A DNA stretch of 64,000 bases from Monosporascus cannonballus. Taxonomy: Eukaryota; Ascomycota; Sordariomycetes; Xylariales. The DNA is taken from positions 1 through 64,000 of the forward strand of contig QJNS01000062.1 in NCBI GenBank assembly GCA_004154925.1, given 5' to 3'. The stretch's first letter is position 1. Every line of letters begins with the position of its first letter. Of this stretch, positions 14,947 through 24,771 are shown piece by piece. The notes beneath the pieces are model-generated. The model saw nothing but the letters and a program-made list of their open reading frames with translations. It had not been told where the DNA came from and ran no database searches. The translations under genes were made by a program, and so were the position numbers.

Positions 14947-16949
14947 CGATATAACTTTCCAATTTCGTTCTAACTTAGGATATAAATAACAAAACCTGGA
15001 GTACTTTAGTTATCAAAAAATCTTTATATTTTAGTATGCATTATTTAGTTCGGTAAATATTTTTTATCTTATCTAAGCCAATTCTTTTTCTTTTTTAGTT
15101 TTAAGATAAACCAGATAATCGTCCAAATAAGAAATAATAAAATGTAACAAATTGTAAGAATTTATTAATAATTTCTTAAGATAAAAAGTGTATTTTAGCA
15201 GCTTATAAAGCTCGAAGAATAACTATCCATAATTATCGATATTTGGCTAAAACTGGCCATTTTTTTTTTCGTATATCTCGCATTTTTATATATCGAAATA
15301 ACAAAGATATTCTAGCTTTATAGCTATCCTAAAATCTGTTTATCCTAAATAATATTTGCAGATTTTAACCTTAAAGTTTTAGTAAACTGGATAATTTTCG
15401 TACTTTAAAATATCGTTCTAGATTTAAATAACTATAGTAATAATAAATTTTAGTTAAAAAAACTCGTATTAATTTCTTTTTTTTTCCTTTTCTACCTTAT
15501 TGTTGGTTTTTTATTTAGCCGTTTTAATCTTTTTCTAGAATTAAGAAATTGTTCTTCTTTTAAAGTTTTTTTTAGCGAGAAAATAATATTCGCTTTTAAA
15601 ATGCTCCTTTTTATCATAATTAAAATATTTTATTTTGGACTTATTTTTCTTAAGTTCTTTCGAAATAAAAGTTGCTTTTTTTTTAAAAAAAATACTTTTA
15701 TCCTTCTTAATTCGGCTGCTAAAATCCTTATTGTTACCTTATCTATCGGTTTCTTTTTTTCGAAATATCGATTAAAAATGCGACGATTGGCAATAATAAC
15801 CCTATTGATATATTTTACAAAAATCTTATTTTAGATTCTATATACAGCTTGTTCTTAACTTAAAGTTTTAAGTTATTGTAATCAGAATAAAATAACGTAA
15901 TTCTAATAAATTTAAAATAATTACCAAATAATTAAATTCGATTATATATTTAGAGGCAGATTTAACATAACTGAAAAATAAAGTTAATTATATATTGCTT
16001 TTAATTTAGATTTTCGAATAAAACTTATATTTTTTTCGAAACATTTATAATTACTAAAAATATAAATCATTTAATCCGAAGAGATATCGAACTAATTTTG
16101 CAAATAACTCTTTATAATAAGTTCGAATTATAAAAAAACTTTCTAGTAAATAACTAAAAGATAATTATAATTTTTTTTAATAATCTTTTCTTAAAAATCT
16201 TTATAAATTTTAAGATAAAATCCGGCCTAAACTAAAAATCTTTTCACGATTATAAATTCATTATAAAGATTAAAAAGACTTAGCTTATAACCTTTAATAT
16301 ATAGCATTCCGTAGTAACTAAGAAATAAAATAATTTTTTCCGTATTTAATTTACGCCGAAAAACAATAAAGTTACAAAAGTTTTACGTTGGTTTCGTTCT
16401 AAACGAAAGTAATCGATAACTATTTCCTTAACCTCGTCGTCAGGCTAAATTAAACCGAATAAATACCGGTTTCTTTTCTTTAAAGAATCGAGCATTTTCT
16501 TTTTTCAAATTCTAGATCTTTTAAGCTAAAAAATCTAATCTTTTTTTCGTAATAAGTTCTTTTTCTTTTTCTTTCAGAATCCCGTCTCTATATTTCTTTT
16601 CGACTTCCTTTTTTAATACGTTTCCTTTTAACTTTTCTTCCTGAATTTTAATCATATCTTTAAAAACCGGGATACGTTATTATCGAGGTTAAAAAAATAA
16701 TAAGCTTTCTTAAAATCAAATAATAAAGGATACTAAATTATTTGTTAATTAAGAAACCTTTTCGATAAAAGATAAATCGTTAAATTTAATTATTAATTTT
16801 TTATTAACTAATAGCGGAAATCGGGTTTGTGATTTTTTTAAAATATTATTCTATATTATTGTTTATATTAAATTCAGAAACGTTTATGCTTTAAGTAAGC
16901 GGTAAATTATTCGTTGATTATTAATTAAAAACTTATTAAAATATAACGA
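14947..16949 (-). pseudogene. Gag-side segment, copy 2 (pol-less unit)
   Basis: Colinear with 12,704-14,535. Both contain the gatataaataacaaaacct-type block at one end and the aggcggcaaattattcgtt-type block just before the next LTR. Here the segment is bounded directly by LTRs C and D with no pol, so it is a gag-only deletion derivative, the reciprocal of the pol-only A-B unit. Stops prevent any long frame. Confidence 0.55.
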
Positions 16950-17354
16950 AGTTATTATATATCTACTTAAAGATATAAGTAAAATCCGAAATAAAATTTT
17001 AATTTACAAATAATAATAAAGCAAGAAATAATTTAATAATTTATTCCATAAAAGGATTTAAAAGTTTTTAGTACAATAAAAAACGGCTATTTTTAGCTAT
17101 AAGCTTAAATTAATAACTAGAAAGCAAAATTAAATAAGTAGTATTTATATAAAAAACTGATTTATTATATATTTATTGTTTCTTAAGTAAATATGTCGTC
17201 AATTTATGTAATCTATATAATCTGGTCCAGATTACCTAGATTATCTAGATCACTTCAAAACCCAAACCTTCCCATCCGGAGTTTTGCCGCGACAGAATCA
17301 CGCTAGGCCTTAAAAGTTGGTTTTCTCGAAATAGAAACCTCTATTCCTATAACA
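16950..17354 (-). repeat. LTR D (gypsy family I)
   Basis: Starts with a RIP-altered version of TGTTATATATC and ends CCTATAACA. It is less mutated than A-C in its right half (gcgacagaatcacgctaggcc). It is the outermost LTR of the array. The sequence to its right belongs to a different, plus-strand element. Confidence 0.78.
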
Positions 17355-19845
17355 GATTTGCGATTGCTTAGCTATCACCTCGCTTATATATCTATCTCCT
17401 TGTACTTTATAACTAAAATAAAACAAAACGATAATAACGAAAATATTTATAGCGATATATTTTGTAAAGTATTAAAAAGTAAGGTTAAAAATAAAATTAT
17501 TAAGTTTTTAAAACTGAAACTTTTGAATTTAATTATTATTAAAACCATTAAAATTAATAATAATTTATACGAACGCTATAACAACAAATATAATATGTTC
17601 TAAAATAGGAAAGCTAATTCGTCAATTAACAAAACAACATAATATATTATTTAGATTCTATAATATAAAACCAAAACTTAAAAACTCTAAAACGGTTTAA
17701 CGTAAATATAAAAATTAAATTAAATATTATAATTGCAGCAAAATAAAATGATATTAAAATATTTGCAAAAACTCTAAACAATTACAATAAAATAATTAAA
17801 TATTTATAACGGAAAAATGATCCAAATATAATCCAAAATATAATAAAGTTATTACTAAAATTTAAGCCGAATACGAAATAAGGTTAGTATAATAAAAAAA
17901 AATCTAATATTGAATAAAAAAAGCCCAAAGATTAACTCAGAAAACGAACAAAAAATAATAATACGTTTTAAAAAAATAATTACAAAAATATAGATTTCGA
18001 AATCCTTAATCGATATAACAAAATATATATAATATATTATAAACGACGAAAATAACTAGTGTATAATAAATAAAAAAGAATACTTATTAACGAATTATAT
18101 TTATAAATAAATAAAAATCGATTTTCTAATTAAACTGGAAATAACAAAATAAATAAATAATAATATCGATATTTTTGAATTATTATCTTATAAAACAATA
18201 TCAATAAATATATTACTTTATAAAAACCAGTAAAAAAGTAATATTCGTAAAAAGAGTTTCGTGATTTTATGATTAATGTAATAATTAATCCGTAAAGGGA
18301 ATTACTTAAATATACTATATAAAAACACTACTAAAAAATTAATATAAATTTTATTTTTAATTAATATTTATTATAAATCTTAAATTTTTGCTTAAAACGC
18401 AAACTACATAATTCATTTAAGAGTATATTTAAAATATAATAAATTAAAAAACACCTAATATTGTATTATATATTACACAAAATATAATGTACTTGATAAG
18501 TTGCAAAAGTATAAATTAATTAAAAAATTAATATAACCTAAGAATAAAGACATTAACAAAAGTAATAATTTAACGTATTATATATTAAAATATAACTACG
18601 GTTCGATACGTTTGAAAAGAGATTAAAAAAATTACTTATAAAAAGTTACAAAATAATAAAACTTAAAAAACTTTTAAAAGATGTTATTAACTTTATTACT
18701 ATAGAAATACAAATCGAAACGTATTAATATATAGTAATAATAAACTAAGAAATATTAAACGAAAATTATATTATATTAAAAATTAATAATAAACTGAAAT
18801 TATTATTAAAGCATAAATTAAAACTTTATATACTTATAAATATCGAAAATTATCATTTTGTTTATAATAGCAAAAATATTTAACGCGAAATTCATTATTT
18901 TAAAAAATTTATTTAAAAACGATATTAAATAATTAATTTCGATAACGTTTTATTCGAGACTTATAATATACGTTTAAGAAAATTATAAATATATTAATAT
19001 AAAATCTTAGTTAACGAAACATTGAACTTGATAAAATTTGCTTAATATCTTATTAATAAATACTTTTTTTAAAAAAATAAAATGTTAATATTTTTTTATA
19101 AATATAACAAATATAAGTATAATAATACAGTAAATATCTTATTACCTAAAAGGATAAAATATAAAAAAACGAGTATTAACAAATACGACATATCGCTATT
19201 ATTATTAAAAAAATTAAATAATTAAATAAAGATTTAAAATAACAACTTTTAAAATTAAAGACTTCAATTAATATATTACTATAATATTTTAAATATAAAT
19301 AATTTTTAAAACAATTAAAGACGACATTATTAAAATATAATAAATAAAATTATAAAATATTTCTAAAAATGTTTATTTACGAAAATGTATCTTATATATA
19401 AACTTAATAAAAAGAACATGTATTTTTTAAAAAGTATTTTAAAAAATCAGTTATAAAACATAGGTTTAACCATTAAAATTAACTATAAAATATCTTAAAG
19501 ATTTTATATTTTAAAAAAGTAACAAATTACGATATATAATCGATTTTTAATAATTAAATAATATTATATTTAAAAAATCGAATATTATTAGCTTTAATTA
19601 TTAAAATAAAAAGCCGATTATTTGAAATTATATAATATATAATATTTAATTCTAATTTTAAATATGGTTTTATAAAAATTTAAAACGAATATAAATAAAA
19701 ACCAATTTTTAAAATAAAATACAGCTTATTTAAATATTAAAATCATATAAATAAAATTTACGAACATATTAGTAATTTTTCAGTAATAATAATTTATATA
19801 TTATTAAAATATTTTTACGTTTATATTATATATTATCTCGACAAT

Positions 19846-20010
19846 TATAAGGGGCTATATACGCAGTAGCTAAGGATATGGGCCATAACAGATCTATTAA
19901 AAAATCTAGGGAACAGCTAAGAAAATACGTGGGAACAACTAGCTATATATACAGAAGCCACGGGATTAACGTTACGCTAATTTCTTTACTAAGGCCCTTG
20001 GCCCATAACA
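19846..20010 (-). repeat. Left 165-bp LTR of nested element
   Basis: Runs from tataaggggctat to ggcccataaca. It is the less mutated of the pair. The TA start probably reflects RIP of an original TG. Both LTRs contain the block agaagccacgggattaacgt. Confidence 0.8.
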
Positions 20011-20013
20011 TAA

Positions 20014-20024
20014 CCCCCTTTTTT
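20014..20024 (-). other. Polypurine tract next to the left LTR
   Basis: Read on the minus strand this is AAAAAAGGGGG, three bases from the LTR. That is the position of the plus-strand primer of LTR retrotransposons and orients the element leftward. Confidence 0.5.
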
Positions 20025-21197
20025 AAATTTAATTCTTATTTTTTCCCGTTACGCGGCAAATATTTATTCGTAATACCCTTTTAAGAACTTTATTCCAAGG
20101 CGGCGATATTTGCAAATCCTAATCCGAAAAGTCCTTTAACGGTTACGGAGAAATTACGCCGCGTACTTTACGCCCGTACGTTTTTGGCACGTTATACGTT
20201 ACTAGTTTTATATTTTCGCGTTACTTTTTCCAAAGCTTTTTTTTTTGCCAATTTCTTTAATGTTTCGTAAATATCGAACTTATTTAAGTTTTCTTAGGCT
20301 TTATCGAACGCCTCCGCGGTTATTCTTTATCGTTTAAGTAATAACAAAGCTTTTAAGGCCTTGCTAACGCTAATATATCGGACGGCGATTTCCTTCCTTT
20401 TAAAATAATTCCTCCGAAAATATCCCGTTTCGTTATATTTTAAATAACGTTTTTCTGTTCGCCAGCAGTATTTACGTTAATAATTAACGATTAATATACC
20501 GATTTTTATATTTTTTATAATATTTTTTTCCGATTAAAAAATTATTACGTATAAACGCGCCGGAATAAAGGCCGTTAAAAACGATATTTCCAAACGGCAA
20601 AAAATTATATGAATTTTTTTTTAAATATTAGGCCATTTTTCGTAATCCAGTTATTTTTTCGTTTCGGTATTAAAGCCCGAACTTAATAGGAAAATTTTGG
20701 CTTTATCCGGCTATTCGTTTTTTTCGACCTGATAAAAAAATATTTTCGAATATAAAAATATATTCGGACATTATTTAAACGTTACGTTAACGTAATTTAA
20801 TTAAATATTAACCAATTTTCTATTTTTTATTAGCTTTTTTTAAAAAAATAACGGCGATATAATTTAAAAAAATTTGGAAATTTAACTTTTTTAAAGTTTT
20901 TTATATATATGGCAAAAACGTTAACTTTTGAAATTAACAGCTAAGGGCTTTCCAAATACAAAAAAATTACGTACGATTATCGCCGATCGCTTTTCCGTTA
21001 ATAAATAACTTTTTATTTATTTCGAATCTCCAGACGTTATAGTCCTTACGGCCTTATAGCTTATAAACGGTTCGTAAAACCCAACGGCGCGGTTTTTCGG
21101 TATCCATGGCGAATAAATTACGTACGAATAACGGGTGCGTAATATTGGCGTATTTTTTACGGCGACGAACCGTTCGCAAAAAAAACATTTCTTAATA
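20025..21197 (-). pseudogene. Interior of nested LTR element, unidentified coding remnant
   Basis: The minus strand has an open stretch at 21,017-21,268 (83 codons including part of the LTR) with segments such as RYSYVIYSPWIPKNRAVGFY, and a second protein-like stretch near 20,150-20,330. CpG is richer here than in the surroundings. I do not recognise gag, pol or a transposase. It could be a captured sequence or the degraded gag of an otherwise deleted element. Confidence 0.35.
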
Positions 21198-21362
21198 TAT
21201 AAAAGGCTACATACGTAATAACTAAAGATATGAATTATAATAAATTTATTAAAAAATCTAGGGAACAACTAAAAAAATACGTAAGAGCAGCTAATTATAT
21301 ATATAGAAGCCACGGGATTAACGTTACGTTAATCCCTTTACTAAGACTCTTGGCCCGGAATA
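21198..21362 (-). repeat. Right 165-bp LTR of nested element
   Basis: The same length as the left copy and colinear with it, with mostly transition differences. It ends cccggaata where the left copy ends cccataaca. In minus orientation it is the 5' LTR. Confidence 0.8.
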
Positions 21363-23728
21363 ATAATACTTTTATTTATTCGAAAATAATAAAAATATAT
21401 GCAAAATACGTTAATAAGAGTTTTGAAATATTATATAATGTTAAAGTATTAATTAATTCTGAAAAGAAATTAATTATGTAATTAAAAAACAAAATATTTA
21501 AAATATATTATTACTTTAAAATATAGTAAAATAAGCTTTATAAAATCGTTATAATAATAAAACAATAAACATTAATTATAATTAAAAAAGGCATATATAT
21601 TTTTGGAATTTATTAGTAATTATAAAAAATGTGTTTAAAACTTTAATAAAATTATTAGGCCTTTAATTTATTTTACTAAAAACAGAATTCACGTAAATAT
21701 GATAAATAGAAAATATTTTCAAAAATCAAAAATACAATTATTAACAAGTTAATATTAATTATATATAATTTAATAAGTTTTATTAAAGTAAAAACCGATA
21801 TTTTATATTGCGCGTTAAATATAATACTTAAATAACAAAATAATTAAAGCAAAGTATATCTTTTCATATTTTTTCGTATAAATTAAAAAAGGTCAAACTT
21901 AATTACATTAATTTAAATAAAGAATTTATATAGATTATTAAAATTTTACCTGTTTTATTACGATTAAAAAACTTATAAAACGATAATTAGGGTATAAAAA
22001 ATAACAAATTTCGATTTCGTTATTATTTATAAAAAGGATTTAAAAATAATAAAGTAAATATCTTAAATAAGTAATTAAACGTTAAAATCTTATTTAAAAT
22101 TAATTATACAATTTTCGATATTATTTTAAAAAATATTTATCTTTATATCAAATTACGATAATACGGGCTATATTATATAATGTATATTAAAAATATTCAA
22201 TTTGATAACTATAATTTACAACAAATTAAAAGAAAGTTATATATTCTAGGCAAAATACTAAATAAGCATAATATATAATATATATAAATATTAGTATTAT
22301 AAATATTTAAAAATCTGTAATATCTTAAAGTTATTTTAATATACTTATTATTTTATTAAAATAAAAATATAACTATATATGCTTTATTAGAAACTATAAC
22401 TATTATTAGTTTTAAAAATTAAAGAATTTTATTATTAAAGATTTTAAAATCAAATTTTCTTATTTCGAAAATCTAATAATAAAAACATATTATAATAATA
22501 TTTTCGTAATCGTTAACAAATTTACAAAGTTTTCCGATTTTATACAATATTACCAGAATACTGATACCGAATAAATAATATATATCTTTTTCAGAAATAT
22601 CTTTAATATATACGAATTACTATATAAATTATTTCTAATTAAAAAATTACATTTACTTTAGAGTTTGAAGAAAACTTTATATCATAAACAAATTTAAATT
22701 ATAATATATTTAATATATTTCAACTTTAAATAAATAAATAAATAAATATAATGATTAAATTAAACCTTAAAAATTATTTAAAATATTATATAATTATTAA
22801 TAAAATATTTAAGCTTAAAATAACTAATATCTTAATAAAGTTATAATAGTAATTATAATAAAAACATTAAACTACTTCTAATATACGTAAATTTCAAGTT
22901 TATACCGAATGCTTATAAAAACGTATATAACGAATTTATTAATATCAAAGTAATATTTACGTTAAAATAGCTTAAATAATTATATTAAAATTAAAGTTAA
23001 AATTAAAATTAAAATTAAAATATAATTAAATAAACGAATATTGTAATCTAAAAAATTAAAAAATATTTTGAAAAAAGAAAAATTGTTTATCTCGTTATAA
23101 AAAATATTCAAACAAAAAAAACCTAATACAAACTGGATTTTAAAAATATTGATCTATTTAAAATTATTAAAAAAAATCTTCGAAAACAACTATTAATTAA
23201 AATTCTTATAAAAAGTTAAATTTTATTTAGTTTTTTATATTTCTTTTCGCTAAGTTAGTAAAGGATACTATTAAAATATATAGAGAACGAAATAATATAA
23301 AAATAACAATCGAAACTATATATATAATAAAAAAACCTTTACATACTTAAAAAACGAACTTACTTAATATCTAACTAAATAAATAAAAATATCCAAATTT
23401 TAAAAACACTTAAAAACTCGCAAAACTTTTTATAAATACTTAACGCCAATTAAAAACTTTTACTAATAATAATGGAATTATTTTAAAAATATTTTAATTA
23501 AAATCGGTAAAAAAAAACCAGTCTAATAAGATAAAACTAGACAAATTAAGAAATAAACCGATTTGCGTTAATATAATTATAGCGGCCTTAACAGCAGCTT
23601 ATTTTTCTCTTTATTTCTACTTTTTTAACTTATTTAAAAATTAAAGGTTAGATTATATTATTATAACATTTTTAAAACGAACTAGAATTTTTTATTTACG
23701 CAATGAAATTAATTGCATTAAAATCTTA

Positions 23729-24122
23729 TATGACGGCTAAGACGTTTAACCAACTATTAAACTTTAGTCGTACGAGTTTATATTAGTAAGAATATCGTAG
23801 GATTCTGAATAATAAATATAATAACGTATTACGTTTCGTAATATTAAAGGCGTTTTAAGTAACGAATTATTATTATAAGCTGAAATTATTTAATTATGAA
23901 AATAATAAGCGTATATATTTTCATTTTGGCTTAAGATATTTAAGCGGTTTAAACTCTTAAGCCCGTTAATCCTTTTAAGCTTTTTACCGGCTTAAGGGGC
24001 TTAAGGTGCTTAGCGTTTTGAAACCTTTAAGCTAGTTACATAGCGTCTTGACTGGGGTCGGGTTTTGTTTTTTTCGTAAGTCCGACCGTTCGCCGAATAG
24101 CTAAGACTGTTAGGTTATAATA
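23729..24122 (-). repeat. LTR E (gypsy family II)
   Basis: Begins TATGACGGC and ends GTTATAATA, matching TGTGACGGC...GTCGTAAYA of LTRs F and G. The block aacgtattacgtttcgtaat is shared with F. The middle third differs from F and G and holds seven copies of TTAAG between 23,929 and 24,033. It is the 3' LTR of the truncated family II copy that follows on the minus strand. Confidence 0.78.
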
Positions 24123-24171
24123 CAATCTCCCTCTTTCCAAGATCTTTATCCCTAAAGATTAAATTATTTAT

Positions 24172-24768
24172 TTGTCGGTTTTAGTAAGTAACTTTCCCTT
24201 TTGTATACTTAATATGTCGGGCCGTATTAAAAAGTTTCGTTTTCGTAAACGTGTTAACGTTTTTACATTTTTAAAACGTATTAAACGCCTTGGTTTTAAG
24301 GTATTTTTTTATTTTCATTATAAAAAAAAGGTGCAAAGTCTAAAGTTGTTCGGGGTTTTTTAAAATATGCGCGTTATATTTATTATAGCAGTTTCAATAT
24401 TATTTTTCGTTTTTCAAAAGCTAAATATCAAAAACCTTTCGAGAAAAAAATATCTAAAACGTAAAAAAAAGTAAGTTTGCAAAATATTACAAATAGCTGC
24501 TAATAAGCTAAACCGTTTGTAAAAGCAAAAACGGCTGCTTTGTTGTCGTGATATTAAGATGTTCTGTCAAGGTATTCGGGATACAGGAGCAATAGGAAAG
24601 TTCGGGCGTCTCGGAAAGGAGCAAGAACAGCTAGAGGTTATCGTTGCAGCTACTACGTTAGCGCAGGTCGCAGCCGACTAGCCCATATCTCGGCTACCAA
24701 TTGGTCGACTGTTAATTTAGACGTTCCGTAAAACGCCTCCGGCGCTATTTATAAAAGCTTTTTAATAG
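24172..24768 (+). pseudogene. Antisense Cys/basic ORF of gypsy family II, copy 1
   Basis: A plus-strand frame of about 199 codons with four internal stops, starting 50 bp inside the 3' LTR and running opposite to gag-pol. A second in-frame ATG at 24,214 matches the start of copy 2 (MSGRIKK versus MAGRIAN). The N-terminus is basic, the middle is hydrophobic after RIP, and 24,540-24,717 is strikingly intact (for example FGRLGKEQEQLEVIVAATT). The TAA at 24,766-24,768 lies 3 bp from the pol stop on the other strand, so the two frames are tail to tail. It resembles, from memory, Cys-rich coiled-coil hypothetical proteins common in fungal genomes. Function unknown. Confidence 0.6.
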
Positions 24769-24771
24769 ACA

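Larger units (their letters stand above)
2960..17354 (-). mobile_element. Tandem array of RIP-degraded Ty3/gypsy elements sharing four LTRs
   Basis: Four related LTRs (A 2960-3362, B 7797-8217, C 14536-14946, D 16950-17354) lie in the same orientation and delimit three interiors. A-B holds pol only, B-C holds pol plus the gag side, and C-D holds the gag side only. B-C (about 7.15 kb) has the layout of a complete element on the minus strand. The bases just below each LTR are related (gtaacgaacc-like), as expected of a primer-binding region after a minus-strand LTR. Neighbouring units share one LTR rather than having two each, which suggests LTR-LTR recombination or internal deletion in a tandem. 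I found no convincing target duplication for the whole array. Confidence 0.8.
19846..21362 (-). mobile_element. Short LTR-flanked element nested in the gypsy RT
   Basis: Two direct repeats of exactly 165 bp (19,846-20,010 and 21,198-21,362) bound a 1,187-bp interior. The element is flanked by acaat (19,841-19,845) and ataat (21,363-21,367), a 5-bp target duplication differing by one RIP-type C/T change. Removing the element restores the RT frame through YLD-N-TFIYS. A polypurine tract on the minus strand abuts the left LTR, so the element points left. At 1.5 kb it is too small for gag-pol and is probably non-autonomous. The interior resembles no retroviral domain I know. Confidence 0.8.
19500..23450 (+). 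pseudogene. Chromovirus pol remnant (RT - RNase H - integrase - chromodomain)
   Basis: RT fingers and palm are legible at about 19,567-19,740 (KNRILLALIIKIKSRLFEII, then a FKIKYSLFKY stretch matching 'FRTRYGLFEY'), leading to YYLDN at 19,829-19,845. The frame resumes after the insertion at 21,368 with TFIYSK and VLINSEKK. RNase H tail is near 22,000, and the integrase core near 22,490-22,640 reads NIFVIVNKFTKFSDFI, the usual 'DTILVIVDRFTKYAHFI'. A chromodomain-like KYPNFKNT lies near 23,350-23,420, with stops where Trp is expected. Stops fall at Trp/Gln positions, as RIP predicts. Non-functional. Confidence 0.75.
17355..23728 (+). mobile_element. Ty3/gypsy chromovirus interior, plus strand, split by a nested element
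   Basis: A third gypsy lineage reading left to right. RT, RNase H, integrase and chromodomain appear in that order on the plus strand, which is the chromovirus layout. I could not find LTRs for it: neither end matches the other and it is bounded by LTR D and LTR E of other families. Gag should lie in 17,600-18,900 but is unreadable. RIP stops are dense. The RT is interrupted by the element at 19,846-21,362. Confidence 0.7.
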
